A stretch of DNA of 64,000 bases. It comes from Protea cynaroides (Eukaryota > Streptophyta > Magnoliopsida > Proteales > Proteaceae). A program made the translations under genes and the position numbers. The stretch's first letter is position 1. Each line of letters opens with the position of its first letter. Location: assembly GCA_028583415.1 (NCBI GenBank), contig CM053266.1, positions 85,256,149 through 85,320,148 of the forward strand. Direction: 5' to 3'. Under the pieces are notes generated by a model that was not told the DNA's origin, made no database searches, and saw nothing but the letters and a program-made list of their open reading frames with translations. Positions 33,553 through 44,796 of this stretch are shown one piece after another.

Positions 33553-34826
33553 ATACCATGGCTCGTACCAAGGTACCCAGAGTTCGTGATCCTCTTCGCT
33601 TCCGTTCCAACGAAGCCGAGGCACAATATGCCCACTTTGTTCGTAAGAAAGTGGAGGGAGGTCGTATGGTGAACTTGGCTGAGTTAGCCTTGTTCAACGT
33701 GGAGAGAGCCTTTGGTGATATGGGGTGGCTCCCTGTCATTACCTACGACGCTTGCACATGCCCGGATTTAGTGCGACAGTTTTATTGTAATCTCCAGGTG
33801 GTGGGGGATTACAATGATGTGGATAGGGGTCACGAGCTCAGGATTACTAGCTATGTCAAGGGAGTTGAGGTCTCTTTTGACTACCGGCAGCTAGCGGATT
33901 TGTTGGGCATTTCCTATGATGGCCCTATGGTTTACTGTGCTCCTGGAGAGCCCCAGTTCGTCTCCACAGAGATGAGGGCTGAGATTGATAGTCAGTTGCT
34001 ACGACCTGATCGCTGGCAGATGAGGGCTTGCTATATGCGTCCGGCTCCACGGGTCTTTTGCAAGATTATCCAGCATAATCTGATTCCGCAGAGTGGCCAT
34101 TACGAGAGGGTTTCTCAGCTGACCCAGTATCTTCTGTACAACATTTGCACTAGACAGCCCGTCTGCCTTCCTTACATCATCATGCGGACTATGATCAGTG
34201 CCACATTGCCCAGTCATAGGGGTAATCTACCCTATGGACGTATGATCACCATATTGCTGACCCGCCTGGGAGTTGATTTAGTGGATGAGAAGATTCAGGA
34301 GAAAACCTTCTCGTCGCCTCTAGATTGGGAGGCTATTTGCAAGATGGGCTTGCGGGATGCCCAAGTCAGTGACGAGGAGAGGAACGAGATGGTGCGCCCT
34401 CACACTCGCATCGAGATCGCTGACGCTGAGGCAGCAGCAGCTGCAGCTGGGGTCCCTGGTGGTGCTGTCGGGGATGATGATCGTCTTTACATGGATGTGG
34501 ATTCCATACCACCTCCTTCTTCTACACATGCTGCTGGAGCGAGTACATCTTTTGCGGCTGGTCCTTCACATGCAGCTGGTCCTTCGCGTCCACCTTCTGA
34601 TGACGTGCTGAGTATGTTTCACGAGATTAGAGAGGCTCAGCGCGCATCGGATCTGAGGATAGTGGAGCTTCTAGACGCTCAGCGCCGGACTGATCAGCGG
34701 GTGGCTGATCTCACAGCTAGTCTTCAGGCGACTCAGACTCAGGTGGCCTGGTTGACTAGAGTCTATGCCGAGGACTATGACAGAGACCGCGAGGCACCGC
34801 CTCCTCCTTCACCTCCAGCTTCATGA
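33486..34826 (+). CDS. Antisense ORF of element A (plant-transposon-domain-like protein)
   Basis: Intact ORF on the strand opposite to gag/pol, between gag and the 5' LTR. The open frame is 446 codons from ATG 33486; ATG 33558 (MARTKVPRVRDPLRF, 422 codons, ACCATGG context, right after a splice-acceptor-like sequence) is the better start. Residues ~60-330 (LVRQFYCNLQVVGDYNDVD, ELRITSYVKGVEVSFDYRQL, LLGISYDGP, LTQYLLYNI) have the style of the 'putative plant transposon protein' families (FYxNL followed by a VRG-V-F segment). After that come an Ala-rich run, Gly/Pro/Ser linkers, a predicted coiled coil (FHEIREAQRASDLRIVELLD...) and a Pro/Ser tail. There are no zinc, protease or polymerase motifs. 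Biochemical function unknown. It is the only undamaged long frame in the element. Confidence 0.75.
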   Translation: MSKFWIFYLINILSVFFSFLLADTMARTKVPRVRDPLRFRSNEAEAQYAHFVRKKVEGGRMVNLAELALFNVERAFGDMGWLPVITYDACTCPDLVRQFYCNLQVVGDYNDVDRGHELRITSYVKGVEVSFDYRQLADLLGISYDGPMVYCAPGEPQFVSTEMRAEIDSQLLRPDRWQMRACYMRPAPRVFCKIIQHNLIPQSGHYERVSQLTQYLLYNICTRQPVCLPYIIMRTMISATLPSHRGNLPYGRMITILLTRLGVDLVDEKIQEKTFSSPLDWEAICKMGLRDAQVSDEERNEMVRPHTRIEIADAEAAAAAAGVPGGAVGDDDRLYMDVDSIPPPSSTHAAGASTSFAAGPSHAAGPSRPPSDDVLSMFHEIREAQRASDLRIVELLDAQRRTDQRVADLTASLQATQTQVAWLTRVYAEDYDRDREAPPPPSPPAS

Positions 34827-35105
34827 TTATATTTCTTTTCTTTCCTTCTTTTTGTACTACGGAGTAACCGTCCGGGTTGTGGACTGTACTCTGCTTTAAG
34901 TATTAATATATATATATATATTTGTTTCTCTCGCATTGTATTTAAAATTTGTTTCCCCTTTAATAGATGCATTATTCTCTTTTTAAATTGGTCTCAAACA
35001 TCACTTGTGCTTATAGTGTGTTAATATTACAGTTTTTACTTTTTATCCTATCTCAGTTCATAATTGGTTGTGAAAGTATGCTGGTCTAGCGGACAAGGCC
35101 TGAAA
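34827..35105 (+). other. 3' region of the antisense ORF, up to the primer site
   Basis: T-rich, with a TATATATATATA run near 34908-34921. The older element B keeps a related version (24269-24308 plus 37478-37703), including GTACTAC.GAGTAAC.GTCC, GGATTGTACTCTG and TATAGTGTGTT. Nothing coding. Confidence 0.5.
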
Positions 35106-35117
35106 GCTCTGATACCA
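35106..35117 (-). other. Primer-binding site of element A
   Basis: Minus strand TGGTATCAGAGC, a full 12-base match to the complement of the initiator-Met tRNA 3' end, three bases inside the 5' LTR. Confidence 0.9.
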
Positions 35118-35120
35118 AGT

Positions 35121-37378
35121 TGTCACACCCCCAATTCCGCACTATTCAGAATGGTGTGATGAACCGCTAACAAACCAACGGTTCAACCAGGATCTCGAGT
35201 AGGCTATATCCGTGTTATCTAAACCCCATACATCCATAATCATAATCAGAGTAAATACACAATAGCGAAAGTCTTATAATAAAATGAACTGAGAATCTAT
35301 TGTGATATCAATATTTAAATAACAAATTATTCTGTATCAACTAAGACATAAATAAATAAATATCAAATACATGTCTTTAATAAATCCAAATAGATAAAAC
35401 TAAAAATCTAATCGAATACACATGAGTTGCACTCGCAAGAGATGTCATGTGTATCCACTTCATCTTCAGCTACCATCGCTGCAACGTTCCCGTATTCTGG
35501 AGCATTTATATAATCTTCAACGGTTGTACCTGCATCATCAACTAAAAAAATATTCGACGTCGAAGGGTGAGCACACATCACGGCTCAGTGAGCAAACAAA
35601 ACAATGCAACAATACATATGCATGCAATCAATTCATATCTTTGGTCTGGTTTTACGTTTGCATTGTGCTATAGAAAGGATAGGTGGCCACCGCACCTCTA
35701 TGCACGAGAGTGTGGATACGCCCGATGACTCTCACCGTCGCCCACAACACCCATAATGGACATTGTACAACGAATGTCACGTTTATCGATGCACAACTCC
35801 ATACCAACAAATTAACCCCTGATGGCTAGGGCTGCAAACGGGGCTCGCTACTAACCAATCCTAATGTCAACCAATGTATCCAAGGCCTCACCCCAGCATC
35901 CCTCAGAGCACCCGTAGAGATAGAGCTAAGGCCCCTCGGTAGAGTATAGGACTCAAGGACCGAGACCCTCCTTGATGCCCTACGTCGCAATAGTTCTGCT
36001 AAGGTAACGGCGATACGACGATGCTAATGCACAAGACTTGAGTTAGAGATAGAGCTAAAGTGCCCGGATCAAACACCGCATAACACCTCCCCTGATGCCC
36101 TACTCGCATCAAGCACACTAACCACACACAAACATTCACATGCCTATTCCTAGCATCAATCATCATCATCATGTTATAAGTAAACAAAATTAAATATGCA
36201 TGAACAATAATAGCAGGAATATTGGATGACATGTTGAATGCACATTACAAGCATATTCGCATAGAATCAAGCATGGCATTGGACTCAAGAAAATAAAAGT
36301 AGTTTATTATTAACCAATTAGTTTAGGTCTTGTTCCCTCACCTTAGCTTGCTAATAGATACTCTTCCAAGCTTTAGAATCACCTTTATATTGCTATTATA
36401 TTGCTAGAAGACCTAACAAAGTCGATAAAATTTAATTAGAATTTATTCTAATTTTTAAAACCATTCTATTAACTGAGGGTCGGAGGTAGGGTCTGAGTTA
36501 TGACCGACCCCTGGTGCGACCCTCCCCTAATCTGGACTTTCGGAACCCTGGGGGTCGATACTCAGGGTCACATAGGGTCGGATGGTCATCGACCCTCTGT
36601 GCGACCCGCTGTGGGTTTTGATCAATTTTCCTCCTTTTAGTCCATTCTTCGTGTTTGGGGTCCTATGGCTTGCTCCTACAATTCAACATACATTTCATGG
36701 TCTAGAACCATGAATCATCCACCTATATAGCTTTTATGTATTCTCCCATGGTTTTCCATGGAAACCTAACCATGGGTTGATGGTTTGGGTTTCTCCGAGA
36801 TCACACTCTCATCCTTATCTAACCTAAGGTCTGTAGAAATTCATGGAATTAGTATCCATACCTGAGAAGAATACTCCTTCTCTGCAACTCTTCTCCTTTT
36901 TACTTTTTCTTCTCTCCCTTGCTTCTCTTCTTCTTCTCTTCCTTCTCTTCTCTTTCTCTCAATTCAATTAGGGTTGTAAAAGGAGTGAAAGAGGCTTAGG
37001 GACGTCCTATTTATAGGGTGGAAACTCCTAAACTAAGTCCCATTGAGATTTGGAAGGAATCCAATCGAAATTTGGAAACTTTCCTAATTTCGGGTGCCCG
37101 GCGGCAACCGAGGGCATGAGAGGGTCGATGATCCCGTCGACCCTTGGTTTCCCTAAAGTGTCCGACCCCCTCCCGTAAAACAGGGGGTCCGACTTTCCGT
37201 CTTGGAGGGTCCGACCCTCCCTTGTTGGGTATGCGACCCTCCCTTTAAATTAAGTGTTTTTGGGTCGATTTGATACCTGGGATCACGATCTCCTTCACGC
37301 CCTTGGTCCATTCATCTCGTCCATGATGGGTAAACCTGGTTCAAGGTGGTAAGACCGGGTTAGTTTGATACGGGTCTT
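35121..37378 (-). repeat. 5' LTR of element A
   Basis: 2258 bp, nearly identical to 25518-27778, including the TATA box at 37006-37016 and motif clusters at 36475-36610 and 37125-37250. It lacks the terminal ACA of the family end; the sequence jumps from GGGTCTT to GATTTCCTTCACGC of the outer LTR. Confidence 0.88.
37006..37016 (-). promoter_or_regulatory. TATA box of LTR promoter (element A, 5' copy)
   Basis: Minus strand CTATAAATAGG, identical in sequence and position to the 3' LTR copy. It would start the genomic RNA near 36985 reading toward the primer site. Confidence 0.6.
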
Positions 37379-37472
37379 GATTTCCTTCACGCACTTGGTC
37401 CATGTGGCTCGACCATGATAGGTAGACCTGGTACAAGGTGGTAAGACCGGTTAGTTTGTTACGGGTCTTACA
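37379..37472 (-). repeat. End of the outer LTR of the TGTCC-flanked insertion
   Basis: GATTTCCTTCACGCACTTGG ... GGTTAGTTTGTTACGGGTCTTACA. It matches the end of element B's LTR (39954-40046), not that of A, and is followed by TGTCC (37473-37477), the partner of 24309-24313. Confidence 0.7.
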
Positions 37473-37703
37473 TGTCCGGATTATGGATTGTACTCTGATT
37501 TGGATATATATAAATGTTGTTTTTTATTTGATGTATATGAAACTTGTTTCTCCTTTTAATAGTGTATTATTCTCTTTCTTTAATTTTGTCTCATACAATA
37601 CAGGTGCTTATAGTGTGTTCTTATTACAGCTTTTAAATTTTATCCTAACTCAGTTCTTGAACTTTTTGTGGAAGTATATCGGTTTAATAGACAGGGTCCG
37701 AGA

Positions 37704-37715
37704 GCTCTGATACCA
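37704..37715 (-). other. Primer-binding site of element B
   Basis: Minus strand TGGTATCAGAGC next to the LTR boundary at 37719; identical to that of element A. Confidence 0.85.
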
Positions 37716-37718
37716 AGT

Positions 37719-40046
37719 TGTCACACCTCAATTCTGCACTATTCAGAACAGTGTGATGAACCGCCAATAAACCAACGGTTCAACCAGGGATCTCGAATAG
37801 GTCGGTCCGTTTGCTTAAACCATATACATCCACAACCATAATCAGAATAAATACACGATAGCGGAAGTCTTTAATATTAAATGAACTGAGAGTCTAAAGA
37901 TGATGACATAAATAAATTATTCAATTATCTTCAAAATACTAAGACATAAAATAAAATAATTTAATCAATTACATCGTCTGTATAATTTAAATAAAATCTA
38001 ATCGAATACGCATGAGTTGCACTCGCATGACGAATCATGCGACTCCATTATAACTTCAGCATCCATCACCGCAGCATGTCCGTACAGCGGAGCATTTATA
38101 TAATCTTCTACGGTCCTGCATCATCAACTAAAATATTCGACGTCGAAAAGGTGAACACACATCATGGCTCAGTGAGTAAACAAAACAATGCAACAAACAT
38201 ATGCATGCATTCAATTCATATCTTTGGTCAGGTTCATAAGTTTGCAATGTGCAATAGAAAGTATAGGTGGTCGCCGCACCTCTATACACGAATGTGTGGA
38301 ACCGCCTAATGGATCAAACACCATTGTCGCCCCCACATGCACCCACCATGGAATAGGGATAGAGCTAAAATGCTTAGGACCGCACCGCATTACACTTCCC
38401 CTGATGTCCTACCCATACCAACACGTAAGCCCCTATTGGCGAGGGCTTACAAACTGGGCTCGCAATTAACCAATCATAATGTCAAACAGTGTATCCAAGG
38501 CCTCACCCCAGCATCCATCAATACGTCCATAGAGATAGAGCTAAGGCCCCCCGACAGAGTCAGAGACTACACGGTCCGAGACCACCTCCCCTGATGCCCT
38601 ACAACGTAATAGTTCTGCTAAAGTAATGACGATACGACGATGTTAGTGGACAAGACTTGAGTAGAGATAGAGCTAGAGTCTGATGACCAGGATGAACCAT
38701 AGTGTCACGTCCTCCCCCTGATGCCCCACTCGCATCAAGTACATTAACCACACACAAACATTCACATGCCTATCCCTAGCATCATCATCATCATCATGTT
38801 ATAAATAAACTGAATTAAATATGCATGAAGAGTAATAACAAGAATAGTGGATGACATGTGATATACACATTACAATCATACAAACATAGAATCATTCATG
38901 GTGTTGGACTCAGTAAACAAAAATAGTTTATTATTAGTCAATTAGTTTAGGTCTTGTTCCCTCACCTTTGATTGCTAGTAGATCCTCGTTCAAGCTTTAT
39001 AATTCACTTTTAAATCACTAGAAGACCTAACAAGTCGATAGATTTTAATTAGAATTAATTCCAATATGTTTAGACTAACAGAAACTATAGGGTTGCAGGT
39101 AGGATAACACCTAGGGTAGCAGTTTCTGCGACCCTAGGGTGTAGGGTCACAGGTGGGGTCAGATACCATTCGACCCTACGTGCGACCACACCCTCCCTGG
39201 GACTTCCCGAGGGCATGTGGTCGATCATGTGGTCTTGTAGGGTCCGATATCATTCGACCCTACGTGCGACTACACGTGTTCTAAGTCGACCTTTCATTCT
39301 AAAGTCCATTCCTTCATGTTGGAATCCTTTGGCTTACTATCATGGTCCATCCTATGGTTGTTCTATGCCTCATAACTATAATTTATACACCATTCATTGT
39401 CCATAACGATCTCTTCCATGAAATCTTTTGGAATTTATCCATGGATGGATGATTTGGGTTTCTCCTAATCCTATGTTCTTCACAAACTATTCTAGGCTCC
39501 CAATTCATGTAGGGATTTAGGTTCATACCTTGGATTTGCTGAGGTTCAGAGGTTTCTCTGAACTTCTTCTTCCTTAGTCTTCTTCTTCAAGTTTCCTTCT
39601 CTTCCTTCTCTTCTCTTTCTCTCACTTTCAATTAGGGTTCTAAAGGAGTGAAAGAGGCTAAGAGACGTCCTATTTATAGAGGAAAACCCTCCGTAATAAG
39701 TCCCAATGAGTTTAGGAAAGACCCCCTTTGAATTAAGAAGGTTTCCTAATTTTCGATTTCTGACTGTTATCGTAGGGTCGGATGTAGGGTCGCAGAATCT
39801 GTCGACCCTACGTTTTTTTTTAGTCATGCGACCCTACGACTAAAAAGTTATGGGTTGGATTCTTTTTAGGTGGGGTCGGTCACACCTGTTTAGGCATGCG
39901 AGCTTACCCTCATATTTGACTGTTTTTGAGTTAAACTTCATACCTGGTCTTGTGGTTTCTTCACGCACTTGGTCCACTTGGCTCGACAATGATAAGTAGA
40001 CCTGGTACAAGGTGGTAAGACCGGTTAATTCGATACGGGTTTTACA
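37719..40046 (-). repeat. 5' LTR of element B
   Basis: 2328 bp, TGTCACACCTCAATTC ... GATACGGGTTTTACA. It has the same order of landmarks as the LTRs of A (CATCATCATC tract at 38778-38797, motif clusters at 39075-39290 and 39775-39890, CT-rich tract, CCTATTTATAG near 39670) but clearly diverged, so B is older than A. Confidence 0.85.
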
Positions 40047-40682
40047 TCGGAAGTCTGATCGGTCACAACCGACGATCGTACCAGCGTCCTCTGAGAATTC
40101 CTCATCATGATCGAAACTCCTTTGTGGGTGGACGGTAGTTGTCACCAACTAATCCCACCACCAAACGAGGCATTGAATTCGAGGCATCAGACCCACGAAC
40201 CGTTGCTCCGCTCGACCGTTGAACTTTAAGCGATCCGAACCGCCATGCTCATCTGACGGTCATGAACCAATCAATGCACCTCTGGACGAAGCGCCATAAA
40301 TAATCGTTACGGTCATGAACGGTCGGCCCCATAAGACGGTGGATATCGAATCCAATTGTCTGGAGAATCGGCGCCATAATCATCCTCAGAGTAATCATTG
40401 CAGCTGACGTCAGCCTGTCACGTCATGCCCGGCGCGGTAGACGTTAAGCCACTACTGTACCGCCACATGTTTGGAATTTAAAAAGTTGAATTTCAAACTC
40501 GGCGCCTATAAATATGCTTCAAACTTTTCCATTCGACCATTTGGACGAGTTGAGATCGGAGTCTTCTTGCGTGGTCGGAGCATCCAAGTATCCAAGTCTG
40601 TCGTGCGTCTTCCTTGCTTCCTTACGAATCAGTAAGTCTCCCTTCTCTTGTCCTTCCTTCCCTTCAGTTTTCTTTTCCTTTC
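40047..40682 (+). repeat. LTR or leader of a PF04195-type retroelement
   Basis: Contains a TATA-like CTATAAATAT (40506-40515), then CCATTCGACCATTTGGACGAGTTGAGATCGGAG and a pyrimidine-rich stretch up to the ATG at 40683. This is promoter-plus-leader style. The left side abuts the end of element B. Confidence 0.45.
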
Positions 40683-42016
40683 ATGCTTGCTAGTTCTTCT
40701 TCGTCCAATAGCGTCAAACCACTAGTAAGAATGAGGGAGAGTAAACTCATGGCCCAGTACATGACCTCTTCTTCGGAAAGGTTGTCTGACTCAATGGATG
40801 AGTTATCAGTCACCCCCGAGCCTCCCAGTAGAAAGAGGAGGACTCGAGACTCCGTCAGTTTGGAGTTTGGGTCAGAAATCACCGAGTCGGAAGACTCTGG
40901 TGAGAGGGCTAGTGCCCGTAAATCTTCGGAAGTCTTCTTTTCGACTTCTGGTCCGGCATCTGAGGAGGAACTTGAGCAAGGTTCCTCTGACGCCGCTGAG
41001 CGTAGTCGTCCAGCAGGCACTTCTGCTCGGAGGGCTCCTCGCCAGAGGAGCGGCTGTCCTAAAATTTCGCCTATAGATAAACTCCTCGTGTGGAGGGTGC
41101 CGAGCAAGGTTGTGTTTGATACGGCCTTGACTCAAATCCGTAGGGGTTATCAGTTAGAGGAACCCATGACCGATGTCCTGGTTTGACTTTTGTCGTCTGA
41201 GGAGAGGGCTTGTAGCCTGAACCTCTCGAAGATCTGTGTGTATGAACACGCTCTGAAGTTTGGCCTCCGTTTCCCTCTACACCCCCTCATAGTTGATATC
41301 CTGAAGGTATATCACATCGCTCCATCCCAAGTAACTTGGAATGGGTGGCGGTGTATTTACGCCTTCATCATATTCGTCCTTCGACTGGGAGAGACTCCGA
41401 CAGTGAACTTGTTTTGGTCTCTTTTCCAATTTTCCAGCTTTACCGAAACCCGCTCCATGAGTGGGTGGTATTATTTTAGTCAGAGGAACGCGAAGAAGCT
41501 TCCGGCAATATCTCAGAAGCCCTCTTCCATTCATGGGTGGAAAGAAAAAATTTTTCTTCGTGGGTCCTCCGGCGGGTGGCCCTGCATTGCCTCTGTCCAA
41601 TGCGTGGCTTGTGGTCGATGTGACGGGGTTCAACAAGGTTCCTTTCTTGACCTCGGAGGAGAGGCAGACCTATCGCAAGGTACTGGAGGGTCAAACCGTT
41701 CGGTATGCGGACCTGACGGATCCCCAATAGTTGGCCGAGCACGGCTTGCTAGGTAAGTTTTTATCTTCGACTGTTGTAATCCGATTGGACATTTTCCTGT
41801 AGTACTGACCGTCTGTTTATTTTTTTTGTTGCAGTGAACTTCTCCAATGATCAACTAGTGGCCCCGATCCTACGCAAGATTGCCACGGAAGTCGGAAAGC
41901 AAGCCTATCGGAGAGACAACCAGGCTGGCGGGGCTGCCCCACGAACGCAGGCGATGGCAGACGACCCCAAGGACAAGAGGCCTGTAGTGGAGGGTCCTCA
42001 AAAGAAAAAAATATGA
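40683..42016 (+). pseudogene. 'Putative gypsy-type transposon' (PF04195-like) protein, broken
   Basis: A plant retroelement-associated protein of unknown activity. The N-terminal ~165 residues are Ser/Glu/Arg rich. An in-frame TGA at 41184-41186 is followed in the same frame by SSEERACSLNLSKICVYEHA, then LRFPLHPLIVDILKVYHIAPSQVTWNGWRC, the conserved 'P..p.i..ll......PsQl..n.wR' pattern of this family. Near 41540 the frame shifts to FFFV...NAWLVVDVTGFNKVPFLTSEE. A further stop (41728-41730), then GT-AG signals at about 41753 (GGTAAG) and 41834 (TTGCAG), suggest an intron before VNFSNDQLVAPILRKI, which ends at 42016. The start is set at ATG 40683; upstream in-frame residues have no ATG. Confidence 0.65.
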
Positions 42017-42267
42017 TCGGCCCAAGAACTGCCGGCCGATATCTACAAGACAAGGCCGACCGCGAGGGTTGGTCAGAATGAGGACGACAAAAGGGGGGCT
42101 GCGACGAAGGAAGTCCAACCCCTCTGGGCAGTTAAGGTGGTCGATTTAACCGAAGCCGACGACACAAAGGCTCAAGGGGAGTCCGTTCCCCCCGTGGAGG
42201 GTGGCTCCTAGAAGAAGGTGGGGGCGGCGATGTTTACTCCAGACCTCGGCTTGAAGGACACAAACTC
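42017..42267 (+). other. Downstream remnant of the PF04195-type gene
   Basis: Gly/Lys/Asp-rich coding-like sequence in broken frames, cut at 42268 by an LTR. Confidence 0.4.
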
Positions 42268-44429
42268 TGTAAGACCCGTGTCAATCGAACCCGGTCTTAC
42301 CACCTTGAACCAGGGTTACCCATCATGGTCGAGTCAAATGGACCAAGGGCGTGAAGGAGATCGAGATCCCAGGTATCAAATCGACCCAAAAACACTTAAA
42401 ATAGGGGAAGGGTTGCACACCCATCTAAGCAGGGTCGGACCTCCCAAAACAGAAAGTCAGACCCTTGGTTTTGAAGGGCGGGTTGGACAGGGTAAGACCC
42501 TAGGGTTGACGGGATCATCGACCCTCCCATCGACCCTCGGTTTTTGCCGAATATAGAAATTAGGAAATTTCTATATTTTTCGATTGGGATTCTTTCCAAA
42601 TCTCAATGGGACATATTTAGGATGTTCCTAGTCTATTTAAAGGACGTCCCTAAGCCACTTTCACTCATTTCACAACCCTAATTGGATTGAGAGAAAGAGA
42701 GGAGAAGGAAAAGAGGAAGAAGAGAGGCAAGGAAGAGAACCTAGCAAAAAGGAGAAGAGTTGCAGAGAAAGATTAATCTTCTCAGGTATGGATACTAATT
42801 CCATAAGTTTCTACAAACCTTAGGGTAGTTATTGATGAGAATGTGATCTTGGAGAAACCCAAACCATTAAGCTATGGTTAGGTTTTCATGGAAACCATAG
42901 GATGATGCATGAAAACTATTTAGATGGATTATACATGGTTCTAGACCATGGAATGAATGTTGAGTGAATGTAGGAAGCAAGCCATAGGACCCCAAACACG
43001 AAGAATGGATTAAAAAGTGGAAATTAGATCAGAGTGCACCGAGGGTCGCACCCAGGGTCGATAGGCCATCCGACCCTAGGTGTTTCTGACCATCGACCCT
43101 CAGCATTCGGGAAGTTCAGAAAGAGGGGAGGGTCGATAGACCCATCGACCCTAGCATCAACCCTCAGTTAACAGAATGGTTTTTAATTCCGAATAAATTC
43201 TAATTAAATTCTATTGACTTTGTTAGGTCTTCTAGCAATATAATAACAGTATAAAGGTGATTTTAAAGCTTGGAAAAGTATCTTTTAGCAAGCTAAGGTG
43301 AGGAACCTTAACTCCAAACTAAATTGGTTAATAATAAACTGTTTTCTATTTCTTGAGTCATATGCCATGCTTGATTCTATGTGAATATGTTTGTAATGTG
43401 CATACAGCATGCCATCCAATATTTCTATTATTTGTTCATGCATATTTACTTTATCGTTTATAACATGATGATGATGATAATGATAGGAATAGGCATGTGC
43501 TTGTATGTGTGTGGTTGATGTGCTTGATGCGAGCGAGTATAAGGGGAGGTGTGATGAGAACGTCAATAAACGTTAACCTTTGGCGGGTCTCAGCACTTTA
43601 GCTCTATCTCCAACTAAATTCTTGTGCATTGGCATCGTCGTATCGCCATTACTTTAGCAGAACTATTATGTCGTAGAGTATCAGGGGAGGTGGTCTCGGT
43701 CCTTGTAGTCTCTGACTCTACCGGGGGGCCTTAGCTCTATCTCTATGGACATTTTGAGGGATGCTGGGGTGAGGCCTTGGATACACTGTTTGGCATTAGG
43801 ATTGGTTAGTTGCAAGCCCAATTTGCAGGCCTCGCCAGCAGGGGCTTACGTGTTGGTATGACACTACATAGCAATAAACGTAACCTTTGTTATATAATGT
43901 TCATGATTGGGTGCATGTGAGTTGACGATAAACGTGATCTTCGGGTAACGTCACACACTCATGTATAGAGGCGGAGTCAACAAACGCGACCTTTGGCTAC
44001 CTCAATCTTTCTATAGCATACTGCAAATTTTAAACCGGACCAAAGATATAAATTGACTTTTTGCATGCATATGTAATGTTGCATTGTTTTGGCTACTCAC
44101 TGAGCCGTGTTCTGTGCTCACCCCTCGACGTCGAATATTTTTAGTTGATGATGCAAGTTACACGCTTGAAGATTATATGAACGCGTCTGCGCGTACAAGG
44201 GAATATCGTAGCAATGGACGTTGAGTCGAAGATGATACACACGACTCCTCTTGCGAGTGCAACTCGTGTGTATTTGATTAGATATTTTATAGGTTTCTTT
44301 TTTATTGCGTTTAATAAAGACTTGTATTTGATATTTAAATATTTATGTCTCGATTGGAAACGAGAATAATTTTCTATTAAATTATTGATATCATCTTAGT
44401 TCTCGTTCATTTATTTATAAGTTAAAAAG
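42268..44429 (+). repeat. Truncated A/B-family LTR in plus orientation
   Basis: Starts TGTAAGACCCGTGTCAA and runs through CAGGTATCAAATCGACCC, motif clusters (42430-42545 and 43030-43160), TCTATTTAAAGGACGTCCC, the AG-rich tract near 42685-42735 and a GATGATGATGATAATG tract near 43464-43482. It stops at TTTATTTATAAG before the expected GGTGTGACA, about 190 bp short, where element D begins. Opposite in direction to A and B. Confidence 0.8.
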
Positions 44430-44674
44430 GCTTCAAATTTGTCGAGGAAGTTAAATCATAGCTCGAGGAAATAGGAAATAAAAAAATAAATAGTGTATAA
44501 TAATAATAACCATAAATAAATAATAAATAAGTAAGCAAGATGTAATGATAAATAAGAAAATATAATAAAAATAAAACAATAATATAAAATAAATAAATAA
44601 ACTAATTATGACAAAATATATTTTTAGTTTGTTTTTTTAAATAAATATGATAAAATTCATACATAAGATAATGA

Positions 44675-44711
<37 letters not shown>

Positions 44712-44796
44712 AACAAAGTGCTCACGTGGTTGGAGAATGGAACTCCAACCACGTCATCAAACTAAAATAAAAATAAATAAAAATAATAAAAAATAA

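Larger units (their letters stand above)
25518..37378 (-). mobile_element. Element A: young Tekay-like chromovirus (Ty3) with antisense ORF
   Basis: An 11.9 kb minus-strand element. In its own direction it has the 5' LTR (37378-35121), initiator-Met primer site (35117-35106), a region encoding an opposite-strand ORF (34826-33486), gag (32596-31331), PR-RT-RNaseH (~31290-29548), IN-chromodomain (29547-27774), polypurine tract (27792-27779) and 3' LTR (27778-25518). The C-terminal block PTEITSRKVQRLRNRDIYYV...EENAMRKQYPHLF is the chromodomain type of the Tekay/Del clade. The LTRs look nearly identical, so insertion was recent, yet every coding segment except the antisense ORF is interrupted. 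No target duplication is visible: the 5' LTR lacks its terminal ACA. Confidence 0.88.
22214..40046 (-). mobile_element. Element B: old, gutted Tekay-like Ty3 element, host of nested insertions
   Basis: The left LTR (22214-24185, truncated) and right LTR (37719-40046) both begin TGTCACACC on the plus strand; the right one ends ...GGGTTTTACA. Internally only two pieces survive: 24184-24313, holding the last 28 codons of the antisense ORF, and 37473-37718 with the primer site. A deletion joined the 3' LTR directly to the antisense ORF and removed gag and pol. The sequence at 24309-24313 resumes at 37473, proving that 24314-37472 was inserted into B. The outer flanks CTCTA and TCGGA do not match, so B's own target duplication is lost. 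Confidence 0.8.
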
